In this document: positions 1-8,785 of the stretch, in pieces
Layout of the letters: every line of letters starts with the position of its first letter
How positions within the stretch are numbered: the stretch's first letter is position 1
Source of the DNA: Anaerolineae bacterium UTCFX2
GTDB lineage: Bacteria; Chloroflexota; Anaerolineae; Anaerolineales; UBA4823
Assembly: GCA_002050125.1 (NCBI GenBank)
Contig: MWTA01000088.1
Coordinates: 1 to 64,000, forward strand
Direction: 5' to 3'
DNA: 64,000 nt
Made by a program: the position numbers and the translations under genes
The notes under the pieces: generated by a model
Seen by the model: only the letters and a program-made list of their open reading frames with translations
Told to the model about the DNA's origin: nothing
The model's database searches: none

Positions 1-2
1 GG

Positions 3-629
3 GCTTTTAAGGTCTCGGTGAAATTGATTGGGATAATCAGCCGCACATACGGCGCAAGCGCGGGATTGCAAGAACTGAAAGCTTTAATGGAATTCAAGGA
101 TCAAATTTCAGCGCTCGATTTGGCGGGGGATGAAGAAAAATTCCCGGCAAAGCTGTTCACAGAACATTTCAAACTGGCGCGTGCTGCGGGCTGGAAAATC
201 ACTGTGCACGCTGGTGAGGGTGTTGGACCGGAGAGCATTCGGGAGGCGATGCGCGATCTTGGCGCGGTCAGAATTGGGCACGGTCTTTCAGCCGTCAAAG
301 ACCCGTGGTTGATAGATGAACTGCGCGACAAACGGATTGGAATTGAATGTAATTTAACCAGCAACGTACAGACCAGCAGCGTGGAAAATTATGCCTCTCA
401 CCCGATACGCCAGTTTGTAGAACATGGGCTGCTGGCAACGATCAACACGGATGATCCTGCGATCAGCGCGATTGACCTGAGGCATGAATACGATGTTGCC
501 ACGCTGCTGGCGGGTTTGAGCCGGGATCAAATTCGCACAATCCAGCATAATGCCCTTGCAATTGCATTCTTAAGCTCAGAAGAGAAATCAGAATTAGTGA
601 AAAGAAAAGGGAAACTGGCTGGTTTATAA
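3..629 (+). CDS. add: Adenosine deaminase, C-terminal part (5' end outside window)
   Basis: This is the C-terminal two thirds of a metal-dependent adenosine deaminase, which converts (deoxy)adenosine to inosine plus ammonia in cytosolic purine salvage. The frame is open to the left edge, so the N-terminal HxH metal pair and the start codon lie outside; the GTG at 18 is only an internal valine. Family motifs appear in the expected order: ITVHAGEG (metal His and catalytic Glu), RIGHG, NLTSNVQTS and NTDDPAIS (Asp pair). The C terminus is natural. A complete paralogue lies at 8786-9835 on the other strand. The family call is firm; substrate preference is not resolved. Confidence 0.93.
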   Translation, partial: AFKVSVKLIGIISRTYGASAGLQELKALMEFKDQISALDLAGDEEKFPAKLFTEHFKLARAAGWKITVHAGEGVGPESIREAMRDLGAVRIGHGLSAVKDPWLIDELRDKRIGIECNLTSNVQTSSVENYASHPIRQFVEHGLLATINTDDPAISAIDLRHEYDVATLLAGLSRDQIRTIQHNALAIAFLSSEEKSELVKRKGKLAGL

Positions 630-664
630 CCGGCTAACCATCGTCTGGAGCCTGGCACCGATGG

Positions 665-1336
665 TTAGCGAGCGTGAAATTCGAATGGGGGTTGATCCTT
701 GAAATGCAACACGAAAACCTCATCTTGCATGCGGGTTGACGGGATTGGAGCAGCCAGCCAGCAGGAGCCCAGCAGGGTGATCGGATATTTTTGCCCTTGC
801 GCATCCTCGATGTAATTGTCCGGATAGCCGATTTCTTTGAACACAAACGTCAAACCCATATCCTTGCCAGTGTATAGCTGGATTAAGGATGCACCCGTCG
901 CGCATTCGAAATTCAGGCGGATAAACACATACGCCTGCAAAGGGTTTTTGCGCAGGGGCGGCGCAAATCGCTGTCCAAATACAGAAATGTATGCTGGAAA
1001 ATCCACCAATGTGAGCCGCCAGACATTTGAACCATTGGTGATCTCATTGTGACCGGGCGTCACGGTTGGCGGTTGAGGTGTGTTCGTTCTGGTTGATACA
1101 AATGATACGGTAGGCGTCGGGCTTGGTGTCGCAGTGGAGGTGTTAGTAGGCCGCGGTGTGCGGGTTGAGGTTGGGCTCGGAGTGGGCGTCAGGGTGTTGG
1201 TGGGCGTGGGCGTAGGGGTTTGGATCCAGCGAATTATTCTGTCGGGCGCAATACAGCTCAGAAGAAAGACTGCAGCCAGTAATAACGCAGGGGTAAACAA
1301 ACCTATGCCCGCGGGCTTATACAGTAATTTGCGCAT
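665..1336 (-). CDS. Exported lipoprotein with Thr/Pro-rich linker, unknown function
   Basis: A 223-residue predicted lipoprotein. A hydrophobic segment (about residues 10-27) ends in a lipobox LLSC with Cys28. A low-complexity Thr/Pro/Ser linker (about 39-95) follows, then a compact domain of about 125 residues that I do not recognise. The linker is the spacer type common on Chloroflexota surface proteins and should hold the C-terminal domain away from the membrane. No catalytic motif is evident. It is transcribed towards the adenosine deaminase gene, about 35 bases away. The start is the first ATG before the signal sequence; no convincing Shine-Dalgarno is seen. Confidence 0.75.
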   Translation of the reverse strand: MRKLLYKPAGIGLFTPALLLAAVFLLSCIAPDRIIRWIQTPTPTPTNTLTPTPSPTSTRTPRPTNTSTATPSPTPTVSFVSTRTNTPQPPTVTPGHNEITNGSNVWRLTLVDFPAYISVFGQRFAPPLRKNPLQAYVFIRLNFECATGASLIQLYTGKDMGLTFVFKEIGYPDNYIEDAQGQKYPITLLGSCWLAAPIPSTRMQDEVFVLHFKDQPPFEFHAR

Positions 1337-1439
1337 GGTTATCGGGATAAACTACTTCTGCCAGAATAATAAATGAAACTTTAATGTTTCTGGTGCGTAA
1401 GGATTATAGAATATCTACCGGTGAAAGGAAAGAAAGACA

Positions 1440-1592
1440 ATGAGCATTTGGCGCGTATTGTTTTGTGTGGTGTTTCCTCCTCTGGCAGTTTTAGACCGCG
1501 GCTGCGGTTCAATTGTAATTGTAACAATTTTGACGTTGATTGGCTGGGTGCCAGGCGTGATTGCCGCGCTGGTGATCAACAACAAGCGCTAG
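1440..1592 (+). CDS. YqaE/Pmp3-family small membrane protein (UPF0057)
   Basis: A 50-residue protein starting MSIWRVLFCVVFPPLAVLD and ending LIGWVPGVIAALVINNKR. It matches the YqaE/Pmp3 (proteolipid membrane potential modulator) family: a first hydrophobic helix with FPPLAV, a turn, then a second helix with the G-W-x-P-G-x-I-x-A signature. The family is linked to membrane potential and stress tolerance; its exact bacterial role is not established. A purine-rich Shine-Dalgarno (AAAGGAAAG) precedes the ATG. Its stop overlaps by four bases the stop of the convergent lipoprotein gene at 1589-2920. Longer plus-strand frames here are spurious. Confidence 0.88.
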   Translation: MSIWRVLFCVVFPPLAVLDRGCGSIVIVTILTLIGWVPGVIAALVINNKR

Positions 1593-2920
1593 TTGACTCG
1601 CGGCTGCCACTGCGAGAGCGCCCCTTGATCAATTGTCGTTATCGTTTGGTCAGAGGAACTGAAAAGGAACAGAGCCGGCGCGGCAGACCCATCGGGCTGC
1701 CAGGCGCCGGTTTCGCCCTGCGAAAGGCAAGACTCAAAGACGATCCAATCCCCGTTCGGCGCCCAGGCAGGCGCGATCCCAGGGATCAGGTCGTCGCGCT
1801 GCTGGGTTTCCGGATTCCAAATCTGCATGGGCAATACTTCTTGGTCTGAAGTGAGGCGGCATTGGATAGCCCAGGCAGGTAATTCGGAGTCTCGGCAGCC
1901 TTTCGAACGAGCAAGCACCGCCTGATCCGAACCCGGCTGAAAATCCATTCCGATTAGGTTTTCGTCATCCAGCACGTGATTGGTGACAGTTGCTGCCTCG
2001 AGATCGGTCACGTTCACACGGGTTGAATACGATTCGCAACTCTCAAAGACGGCGCCAAATTCGATCAACATTCGACCATCGGTTGTCAGATCAAGAGCGG
2101 CGCCGTCGCTCACCAGGAGGGATTGAGATTCCAAAGGCTGGTTAAAGGGAGTGAACTGGCGGTTCTGGAGATCGAATTCATAGAGCTTGTACGCGCATCC
2201 CTCAGCAGTGCATAATGAGCGGTGCGAAAGCGCGCCAATTAGCCGGCTATCGGGAAGGAAAACGGGTTTGCCGGTGAACCCGCCCTGTTCGACTGGATCG
2301 GTAATTTGCGCTCCCCAGTCAACGGGGTCTTGTATCCGATACATTGTGTTGGTTGAGTCCAGAGCTACAATGATCCAGCCGATTTCGTCAGCCGGAGGCG
2401 GGCTGGCGGGGTTCCACAAGACCACCCAACGCTGGTCGGGAGAGAGAACCAGCCGGCGTTCGACCTGGGCTTGCTCATCTGATAAGCCGATCTCGAGGCA
2501 AGCGGTGCGCACGCTGCCATCCCGATGGAAGAAACACAGCGTACGTCCGTTGAATGCCACCAGTCTCTCCGCGCTTGGAGCCCAGGCGAAACTCAAGATG
2601 TCGCCAGCAACAGTTAGCGGATAGGGTTCGCTCCCCGGTTCGTCAACCATCCAAATGTCGCCCGATTTCAGGTAAGCCAGCGCGGGTCCTACGGCAGGAG
2701 GCAGGGGGGGCGCTGGCGTGGGGGGGGATTTAACTGTTGGAACGACGCTTGAAATGGTCGGCGAGGCTTCGCGTGTTGGCAGCAATTGGGCGCCTTGAGT
2801 GGCTGGAATCATTTGAACTGTGGGAAAAGCAGCAGGGCTCGGTAAAGGAGCGCACGCAGTCACTAGAATGAGGATGACTGTTCCCGCTCTCCAGGCGTGT
2901 TTTAGGAACTTAGTTGACAT
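1589..2920 (-). CDS. Exported lipoprotein with beta-propeller-like domain
   Basis: A 443-residue predicted lipoprotein. The start is placed at the ATG at 2920 because an AGGAG box sits ten bases upstream; the frame is open further upstream to 2968 without such a box. Signal segment RAGTVILILVTAC has its lipobox Cys at residue 23. A Pro/Thr-rich linker (about 24-75) follows, then repeated blocks such as 'GDIWMVDEPG' and 'APAWAPNGDWIVFESC' that resemble TolB/WD40-like propeller blades. Function is unknown; such proteins often bind ligands at the cell surface. Several cysteines in the propeller could form disulfides. Confidence 0.78.
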   Translation of the reverse strand: MSTKFLKHAWRAGTVILILVTACAPLPSPAAFPTVQMIPATQGAQLLPTREASPTISSVVPTVKSPPTPAPPLPPAVGPALAYLKSGDIWMVDEPGSEPYPLTVAGDILSFAWAPSAERLVAFNGRTLCFFHRDGSVRTACLEIGLSDEQAQVERRLVLSPDQRWVVLWNPASPPPADEIGWIIVALDSTNTMYRIQDPVDWGAQITDPVEQGGFTGKPVFLPDSRLIGALSHRSLCTAEGCAYKLYEFDLQNRQFTPFNQPLESQSLLVSDGAALDLTTDGRMLIEFGAVFESCESYSTRVNVTDLEAATVTNHVLDDENLIGMDFQPGSDQAVLARSKGCRDSELPAWAIQCRLTSDQEVLPMQIWNPETQQRDDLIPGIAPAWAPNGDWIVFESCLSQGETGAWQPDGSAAPALFLFSSSDQTITTIDQGALSQWQPRVN

Positions 2921-2996
2921 CGCTGGAAGACTCCTTTTTTTTGCTATTTTCATGCGCTGGACAAGCATAGTCTTTAAGTTGCACGACTTATTCCAA

Positions 2997-3647
2997 TCAA
3001 AGCGTTAATTTGGCGCCGTTGTCTTTGAGCCACTTTCGATGCAGCCGATAATCTGGGCAATACTGCGCGACCCGCGCCCAGAATTGCTGCGAGTGGTTTG
3101 GGATTTCCAGGTGAGTCAACTCGTGAAGTATCAGGTAGTCCACAACGGGAAGCGGCGCCATTACCAATCGCCAGGTCAGGCTGATCGTTTTGCGGTTGCT
3201 GCAAGATCCCCAGCGAGTTTTCGCGCTGGATATTCGCAGCTTGTTGTAGCCCATTTTATGCAGGTGTGTAAAATGCGCCAAACGCTCGCCAAAAATTCTC
3301 CTGGCTTGATCCCGATACCAGCGGGTAAATATCTCGCAGCCTCGGTTCTTCAGGCGGCGATCCAGCAGAAAGAAGTCTTTTAATTCGAGCGGCTGGCTTG
3401 GGTTATCGACTAGATTCAGCAGATGATCGTTTCCTAAAAATGGAAAGCTCTCACCGGTTTCGAAATTGTGTGGGGGAGGAACTTGGCTGAATGCGATGGT
3501 TTGTTTGGATTGAATCCAGCGCTGCTTAGTGGCGAGGAAACGATCGATTTCCAGTTGGCTCAGGCGAAGCGGCGCTCGAACCGTCAGACTCCCATCGCTC
3601 TCGATGATTATTGCCAATGTGCGGCGATCAGATCGGATGATTTTCAT
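2997..3647 (-). CDS. YgjP-like zinc metalloprotease (DUF45/M48-related)
   Basis: A 216-residue protein of the YgjP/DUF45 family, predicted cytosolic zinc metallopeptidases also called WLM-related. The hallmark is in the C-terminal half: a W-G-S-C-S segment (KTRWGSCSNRKTISL) followed by LILHELTHLEIPNHSQQFW, which supplies HExxH and the downstream third ligand His. Length matches the family. The N-terminal half is the usual beta-rich portion. The gene is alone between a lipoprotein gene and the divergent protease at 3781. Substrates of this family are poorly defined. Confidence 0.9.
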   Translation of the reverse strand: MKIIRSDRRTLAIIIESDGSLTVRAPLRLSQLEIDRFLATKQRWIQSKQTIAFSQVPPPHNFETGESFPFLGNDHLLNLVDNPSQPLELKDFFLLDRRLKNRGCEIFTRWYRDQARRIFGERLAHFTHLHKMGYNKLRISSAKTRWGSCSNRKTISLTWRLVMAPLPVVDYLILHELTHLEIPNHSQQFWARVAQYCPDYRLHRKWLKDNGAKLTL

Positions 3648-3780
3648 ACCTGGTTGGAAATTATAATTTGCCTTTCTAATCTGTGCGGTTTGAAATCAGA
3701 CGGACAAGGTATAATTCTTGCATAGTTTGGATTCAGAATACATTAAAGAAATTTCGCTTAATGGGTAGGTAGATTGTCTT

Positions 3781-5136
3781 ATGAAACGTGAATGGATCAT
3801 ATCCTTGGTCGCAATGGGTGTCATCACGTTTATCCTGGCGGCTGCGGCTGCTATTCTACTCATGAGGGGAGCTGCGCCATCGATCTTTGGGGGAAAACCA
3901 CAAATCAATATCTATGTGCTGGCTCCGCCGCAAGCTGATCTTGGCGAAGAAATCCAGATTAAGATCATGATCGAGAACGAGGGGGATAGCGTTTTTCAAG
4001 TCGATGAAATTCGGATGCCGGCGCAGTTAACCGATGCCGCTGTGATCGAAGAGGTTTTCCCATCGATATTTCCCGGTCAACAAGAATTCTACGTTGATTG
4101 GACCGGTTACAAGATTGGGATGATGCTCGAACCGGGTGAACGGCGCGAGTTTGTGATCAAACTGATGCCCTGGCAAATTGCAGACGTAGCCAGCCGGATG
4201 GAAATTATCAGCAAGAAAAAAACATACTCAACCGGCTTTCGCATTTTGTTCAACAAGAAACTCGTGCTCGAACCCACCGCAACTCAAGCGCCCCCCACCA
4301 TTCCCCCTACTTGGACTCCGCAGCCCCTGCCGCCGACAGACGTGCCACCGACTGCCACCTCGATGGCGCTGCCTTACCGATCGGTCGTGAAGATCATAGC
4401 CAAAGTTAAGCACTCAAGCTACTTGCGCAACCTGTGGGGCGGTTCGGGAACGATTTTGACGCCGGATGGACTGATCCTGACAAACGCTCACCTGGTGCTG
4501 CCGATCCCGGGCGCGCGTCCGGATGTTTTTGTGATTGCTTTGACCAACGATCCGGCAGAGGAGCCGGTGGAAACCTATTACGCCGAGCCGATTTTGACTG
4601 ATGAAGACCTGGACCTGGCGATTCTGCGGATCGTGTCGGATTTGCGTTATAAACCGGTTGATTGGAAAAACCTAAACCTGCCGGCAATAAAGGTGGGCGA
4701 TTCTAACCTGGTCGAACTTGGCGACCCACTGACGATCCTCGGCTATCCTGGAATAGGCGGAGATACAATCACGCTCACCAGCGGCAGTGTAGGTGGTTTT
4801 ACCTCTCAACGCGCGTATGGCGACCGGGCTTACATAAAAACCTCGGCGACAATCTCCGGCGGGACAAGCGGCGGGGTCGTCCTCAATTCAAAAGGCGAGA
4901 TGATCGCCGTGCCTACTCAACTGGGACCCGGCGGCGAGCGCGATGTGGTGGATTGCCGGGTCATTACGGATACCAACATGGACGGTGAAGTCGATCAGAG
5001 GGATGCGTGCGTTCCGGTTGGCGGTTTTATTAACGCATTGCGACCGGTGAACCTGGCGCTCTCGATGATCCAGACCGCGCAACAGATGATCCGGGCGACG
5101 CCCACCAGCGAGGTCATCTCCACCCCGGAAAAATAG
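3781..5136 (+). CDS. Membrane-anchored trypsin-like serine protease with EF-hand-like loop
   Basis: A 451-residue protein with an N-terminal membrane segment (about 6-28), an extracellular beta-sandwich-like region (40-160) and a Pro/Thr linker (164-197). A chymotrypsin-fold protease domain follows with His237 (TNAHLV), Asp278 (DLDLAIL) and Ser363 (GGTSGGVV), so the triad is complete. There is no PDZ domain, unlike HtrA. Near the C terminus, residues 397-408 read DTNMDGEVDQRD, a textbook Ca-binding loop pattern, with cysteines nearby. It probably acts outside the membrane; the target is unknown. The gene is monocistronic and divergent from the YgjP-like gene. Confidence 0.85.
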   Translation: MKREWIISLVAMGVITFILAAAAAILLMRGAAPSIFGGKPQINIYVLAPPQADLGEEIQIKIMIENEGDSVFQVDEIRMPAQLTDAAVIEEVFPSIFPGQQEFYVDWTGYKIGMMLEPGERREFVIKLMPWQIADVASRMEIISKKKTYSTGFRILFNKKLVLEPTATQAPPTIPPTWTPQPLPPTDVPPTATSMALPYRSVVKIIAKVKHSSYLRNLWGGSGTILTPDGLILTNAHLVLPIPGARPDVFVIALTNDPAEEPVETYYAEPILTDEDLDLAILRIVSDLRYKPVDWKNLNLPAIKVGDSNLVELGDPLTILGYPGIGGDTITLTSGSVGGFTSQRAYGDRAYIKTSATISGGTSGGVVLNSKGEMIAVPTQLGPGGERDVVDCRVITDTNMDGEVDQRDACVPVGGFINALRPVNLALSMIQTAQQMIRATPTSEVISTPEK

Positions 5137-5184
5137 GCGCTTTAAAAGCGCAGAGTCGCAAGATCGTGGGGATTATGATCGGGG

Positions 5185-5190
5185 TATAAT
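5185..5190 (+). promoter_or_regulatory. Candidate -10 box upstream of the B12-binding subunit gene
   Basis: A perfect TATAAT lies about 37 bases upstream of the ATG at 5227, in the gap after the protease gene. No convincing -35 hexamer is found at 16-18 bases. It would drive the B12-binding subunit, meaB and downstream genes. Confidence 0.4.
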
Positions 5191-5226
5191 CTGAGTGCTT
5201 AAATTAGCTCGATAATCGAGGTGAAT

Positions 5227-5643
5227 ATGGCTGACCGCAAAATTCGCGTGCTTGTGGCAAAACCGGGGCTGGATGGACACGACCGAGGCGCAAAAGTGGT
5301 TGCGCGGGCGCTGCGCGACGCTGGAATGGAAGTGATTTACACCGGATTGCGCCAAACCCCGGAAATGATTGCTGAAAGCGCTTTGCAGGAAGACGTAGAT
5401 GCGATTGGGTTGTCCGTCTTGTCAGGCGCGCATATGGCGCTGGTGCCGCGCATTTTAGAGCTGCTGCGCAGTAATGGACAGGAAGACGTAAGTATATTCC
5501 TGGGCGGCATCATCCCCGACGAGGACATCCCCAAACTGCAGGCGATGGGCGTTCGGGGAATTTATGGTCCCGGGACGTTGACAGAGCAAATCGTGAAGGA
5601 TATTCGCTTAGCGGTCACGCGGGCGTACGCCGATTCGAATTAG
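5227..5643 (+). CDS. Cobalamin-binding subunit of methylmalonyl-CoA mutase type
   Basis: A 138-residue standalone B12-binding domain matching the C-terminal/small subunit of acyl-CoA mutases. The [10 protein letters not shown] motif supplies the lower axial cobalt ligand His18; the later SVLSGAH and LGGIIPDED blocks line the nucleotide tail of cobalamin. Such subunits pair with a separate large catalytic subunit to isomerise (R)-methylmalonyl-CoA and succinyl-CoA. The large subunit is not in this window. The ATG at 5227 is preferred over an in-frame GTG at 5221 because GAGGTG then sits at normal spacing. meaB follows 19 bases later. Confidence 0.9.
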   Translation: MADRKIRVLVAKPGLDGHDRGAKVVARALRDAGMEVIYTGLRQTPEMIAESALQEDVDAIGLSVLSGAHMALVPRILELLRSNGQEDVSIFLGGIIPDEDIPKLQAMGVRGIYGPGTLTEQIVKDIRLAVTRAYADSN

Positions 5644-5662
5644 TGAGATCTGTGATCGACGC

Positions 5663-6694
5663 ATGACATTGTCGCAGGAACTTCTGGCGGGCAGCCGGCT
5701 GGCGCTCGCTCGGGTAATTACCCAGATCGAAAATGGAACCGAAGCCGGGCGGATCGCCCTGGACGAGCTTTTTCCCTACACTGGCCGCGCCCATTTGATC
5801 GGTGTAACCGGCGCGCCTGGAACAGGAAAATCCTCGCTGGTAAACCAACTGGCGATCGCGTTTCGTCAATCGGAAGATGGCGAGGCTGGTCGTGTGGGTA
5901 TCGTAGCCGTGGATCCCTCTAGCCCTTTCAGCGGGGGCGCAATTTTGGGAGACCGGGTGCGCATGCGTGACCTCGCGGGCGATTCTGGCGTTTTTATCCG
6001 GTCAATGGCTTCCAGGGGTTCGGTGGGAGGTCTGGCTGTAGCAACTTCGGGCGTAGTACAGGCTCTCGATGCAGCCGGCTTTGAGATAATCCTGATCGAG
6101 ACAGTGGGCGCCGGGCAAGCTGAGGTGGATATCGCCCGCCTGGCGCATACCACCCTGGTCGTCGAAGCCCCCGGTCTTGGGGATGACATCCAGGCGTTGA
6201 AGGCTGGAATCCTCGAAATTGCGGATATTCTGGTGATTAACAAGGCTGACCGCCCCGGGGTTGAGTCGACCGAGCGGGCGTTGCTCAGCATGTTGCAGCT
6301 TGCCTATCCGGCAAAACAGATTCTGCGCGATCATTCGAGCAAGCCTGGTCACCGGTGGATCGAAGCGGAGTCGCCGCCTTCGAATCCTGCGAATTCGAGC
6401 GAGGCGGAATTGTGGGTGACGCCGGTGGTCAAGACCATCGCAGTCGAGGGGCAGGGTGTGTCAGAACTTCGCTCGACAATCGAACTGCATCGCCGATTTC
6501 TAGCTATGACTGGCGAACGCGAGCAGCGCGAACGCAGAAGACTGCACGCCGAGGTCGATCTGCTGTTGCGCGATACTCTGCTTAAGCGGTGGATGGCGGG
6601 CATTTCTGACGGGCAGTACGAGCAAATCTTAGATCTTCTGGTTCGACGTGAACTATCACCCTGGCGAGCAGTTCAACTTCTGATCGAGAATTAG
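5663..6694 (+). CDS. meaB: MeaB/ArgK-type G3E GTPase, mutase chaperone
   Basis: A 343-residue MeaB-family P-loop GTPase that protects and reactivates adenosylcobalamin-dependent mutases and gates cofactor loading. Seen in the sequence: Walker A GAPGTGKSSL, the VAVDPSSPF and GDRVRM family segments, FIRSMASRG, ETVGAGQAE (switch) and VINKAD as the guanine specificity motif. The C-terminal helical dimerisation arm is present (EREQRERRRLHAEVD). It directly follows the mutase B12 subunit, the classic pairing. Length is normal for the family. Confidence 0.94.
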   Translation: MTLSQELLAGSRLALARVITQIENGTEAGRIALDELFPYTGRAHLIGVTGAPGTGKSSLVNQLAIAFRQSEDGEAGRVGIVAVDPSSPFSGGAILGDRVRMRDLAGDSGVFIRSMASRGSVGGLAVATSGVVQALDAAGFEIILIETVGAGQAEVDIARLAHTTLVVEAPGLGDDIQALKAGILEIADILVINKADRPGVESTERALLSMLQLAYPAKQILRDHSSKPGHRWIEAESPPSNPANSSEAELWVTPVVKTIAVEGQGVSELRSTIELHRRFLAMTGEREQRERRRLHAEVDLLLRDTLLKRWMAGISDGQYEQILDLLVRRELSPWRAVQLLIEN

Positions 6695-6714
6695 ATCATG
6701 ACGGATGGCTGACA

Positions 6715-7257
6715 ATGATTTATGGCGACGGGATTCGTTTCAGAGCGATCGAGCAAACTGACTTGGCAGCGTTTGTTGCCTGGCTAAATGATCCGGAAGT
6801 CCGTGAAGGTCTCCAGATGGTTTTGCCGCTTTCAATGGCTGATGAGCAGAGATGGTTCGAGGAAATGCTCAAACGACCGGGAGAGGAACACCCGTTCCTG
6901 ATCGAAACTCAACAAGATAATATCTGGATTGGAATTGGAAATTGTGCCTTTTTTAATATCGATTGGCGGATTCGCTCCGCCGAAGTGGGAATTTTTATCG
7001 GCGAAAAGCGGCTCTGGGGACAGGGGCTTGGAACAAAAGTCATGCGCCTGTTGATCCAGGTCGGGTTCGACACGCTGAATCTGAACCGGATCATGCTCGA
7101 TGTGTATGAGACAAACCCGCGCGCCATTCGTTCTTATGAAAAAGCCGGCTTCAAGCACGAAGGGCGAAAGCGGCAGGGTTATTATTTGAATGGCAAGTAT
7201 ATCGACGTTCTGCAAATGAGCATCCTGCGTTCAGAGTGGGAAGAAAGCCATGCCTGA
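6715..7257 (+). CDS. GNAT N-acetyltransferase, RimJ/RimL-like
   Basis: A 180-residue GCN5-related acetyltransferase of the RimJ/RimL/SpeG-like group. The acetyl-CoA-binding turn is GEKRLWGQGLGTKVM, followed by the typical NLNRIMLDVYETNPRAIRS block and a C-terminal YYLNGKYIDVLQMSIL strand. The acceptor (protein N terminus, antibiotic or polyamine) cannot be read from the sequence. Its end overlaps the start of mutM by eight bases, so the two are translationally coupled in the run that begins at 5227. Confidence 0.85.
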   Translation: MIYGDGIRFRAIEQTDLAAFVAWLNDPEVREGLQMVLPLSMADEQRWFEEMLKRPGEEHPFLIETQQDNIWIGIGNCAFFNIDWRIRSAEVGIFIGEKRLWGQGLGTKVMRLLIQVGFDTLNLNRIMLDVYETNPRAIRSYEKAGFKHEGRKRQGYYLNGKYIDVLQMSILRSEWEESHA

Positions 7258-8086
7258 ACTGCCCGAGGTGGAAACTATTCGGCAGAGCTTGCGGCTGGGT
7301 ACGCCAGAACAACCGTCAATTTTGGGCAGAAAGATCATCAATGCAGAGCTGCTATGGACGCGCAGCCTCGCCGAACCCGAACCAAATGAATTCTTGCGGC
7401 GAATCTCCGGTCAGGTTGTAAAAGGAGTGGAGCGCCGCGGGAAGTTCCTGACGCTGCCGCTCTCGGAAGATTGGCTTTTGGTTCACCTGCGCATGAGCGG
7501 CGACATAACCGTTGGAGCAATTGGTGAACCACATGGAACGCATGAACGGGTTATGTTCAATCTGGAACCAGGCTGGCGAATGGCATTTATCGATCCACGT
7601 AAATTTGGCAGGGTTTGGCTGGTTAGCGATCCGCAAAAGGTGCTTGGGGCGCTCGGCCCGGAGCCATTTGATGAAAAACTGGATGATTTCCGGTTCTATC
7701 AAATGCTGCATTCTGTCAATAGACGCCTCAAGCCCACCTTAATGGATCAAGCCTTCCTGGCTGGGCTGGGGAACATTTACACCGATGAAGCTTTAAATCG
7801 CGCCAGGCTGCACCCCCTCGCCAGCACCAGTTCGATTATGCTGGAAGACGCCGGCAGGCTGCTGCGCGCAATTCGAGAAACGCTTCAAGCGGCGATTCAA
7901 CGAAACGGCACTAGCATTGACTGGGTGTACCGTGGGGGTGATTTTCAGAAATACCTGCGAGTTTATGGGCGCAAAGATCAGGCGTGTCCGGAATGCGGGA
8001 CCCCGATCGTGAAAATCGTAGTCGGACAAAGAGGTACATATTACTGTCCTTTTTGTCAGGTCGTTCCTGAGGAAATGAGAATATAA
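7250..8086 (+). CDS. mutM: Formamidopyrimidine-DNA glycosylase
   Basis: A 278-residue bifunctional glycosylase/AP lyase that removes 8-oxoguanine and formamidopyrimidines from oxidised DNA. After Met removal the catalytic Pro and Glu lead PELPEVET. Also present are the HLRMSGD block, the helix-two-turn-helix segment around LAGLGNIYTDEAL, and a C-terminal zinc finger with two Cys pairs (CPECG and CPFCQ) preceded by KYLRVYGR. Length is standard. The start overlaps the upstream GNAT gene. Confidence 0.96.
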   Translation: MPELPEVETIRQSLRLGTPEQPSILGRKIINAELLWTRSLAEPEPNEFLRRISGQVVKGVERRGKFLTLPLSEDWLLVHLRMSGDITVGAIGEPHGTHERVMFNLEPGWRMAFIDPRKFGRVWLVSDPQKVLGALGPEPFDEKLDDFRFYQMLHSVNRRLKPTLMDQAFLAGLGNIYTDEALNRARLHPLASTSSIMLEDAGRLLRAIRETLQAAIQRNGTSIDWVYRGGDFQKYLRVYGRKDQACPECGTPIVKIVVGQRGTYYCPFCQVVPEEMRI

Positions 8087-8099
8087 TTAGGAGGCGGCT

Positions 8100-8780
8100 A
8101 TGAATAGCATTCTACTCTCGATGGTTGTTCCTGTCCTACTCATCGGAATTATTGGCTTGGTAGTGGGTGTGGTAGTTGGCGCTATACTTGACAATGCACT
8201 GAAAGGCTCGCGCCCGCCTGTCAGTGATGAGGATGGGCAAAAACTGCCCGCGGCAATGCAGGTCTGGCATGACCCGCGCAGCCACAAACTAATCATCGAA
8301 TACGATGGTTCGATTCATCAAAGCGCCAGCAAGCTTACCGCAGACCAAAAGACCAAACTGGCGGAGTTGGTTGACGACCTGCGCCTCTGGCTTGGGCTGG
8401 GCATGCCGATTGCGCCGTCTGACCGGCTCCAGCAGGTGGGGGACTTATCGCTGGCAAAAGCTGCTGCAAGCGGCGAGCAGGTTTACGCGGGTTTAGCAGA
8501 ACAAGCGCTGATAAGCCAGGCTGCAGGCGCGCCCTCCGTGCAGGCAAAATCGGGTAAAGAGGTCCCGAAAACGATCGCGGAACAGATTGACGAAATTTTG
8601 CAGGAAAAACTACCTCAAACGGAAATGCGCAATCGTGGAATTCGTTTGATGGAACTGCCCGGGCGGGGCATGGTGGTTATGGTGGACGGAAAGTCGTATG
8701 AAGGCGTGAGCGACGTGCCTGATGATGCCGTCCGAGAGTTGATCCAGTCCTGTGTTGCTGAATGGGAGAACAGGGGATAA
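8100..8780 (+). CDS. Membrane-anchored protein of unknown function
   Basis: A 226-residue protein with one N-terminal membrane helix (about 5-32, Gly/Val/Ile-rich) and a soluble remainder. The middle section (about 48-130) and a helical segment (about 150-170, 'AEQIDEILQEKL') precede a short beta-rich C-terminal region ('GIRLMELPGRGMVVMVDG'). I do not recognise the family. A strong Shine-Dalgarno (AGGAGG) sits seven bases before the ATG. It lies 13 bases after mutM and is probably the last gene of that run, since a hairpin terminator follows at 8828-8854. Confidence 0.75.
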   Translation: MNSILLSMVVPVLLIGIIGLVVGVVVGAILDNALKGSRPPVSDEDGQKLPAAMQVWHDPRSHKLIIEYDGSIHQSASKLTADQKTKLAELVDDLRLWLGLGMPIAPSDRLQQVGDLSLAKAAASGEQVYAGLAEQALISQAAGAPSVQAKSGKEVPKTIAEQIDEILQEKLPQTEMRNRGIRLMELPGRGMVVMVDGKSYEGVSDVPDDAVRELIQSCVAEWENRG

Positions 8781-8785
8781 GACGA

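Noticed and set aside
1080-1230. GT-rich repetitive DNA that looks like a minisatellite
   Set aside because: It is the coding sequence of the Thr/Pro-rich linker of the minus-strand lipoprotein; the periodicity reflects codon use.
1421-1849. A 142-codon plus-strand frame
   Set aside because: It is out of frame with the real YqaE gene (1440-1592) and runs antisense into the lipoprotein gene.
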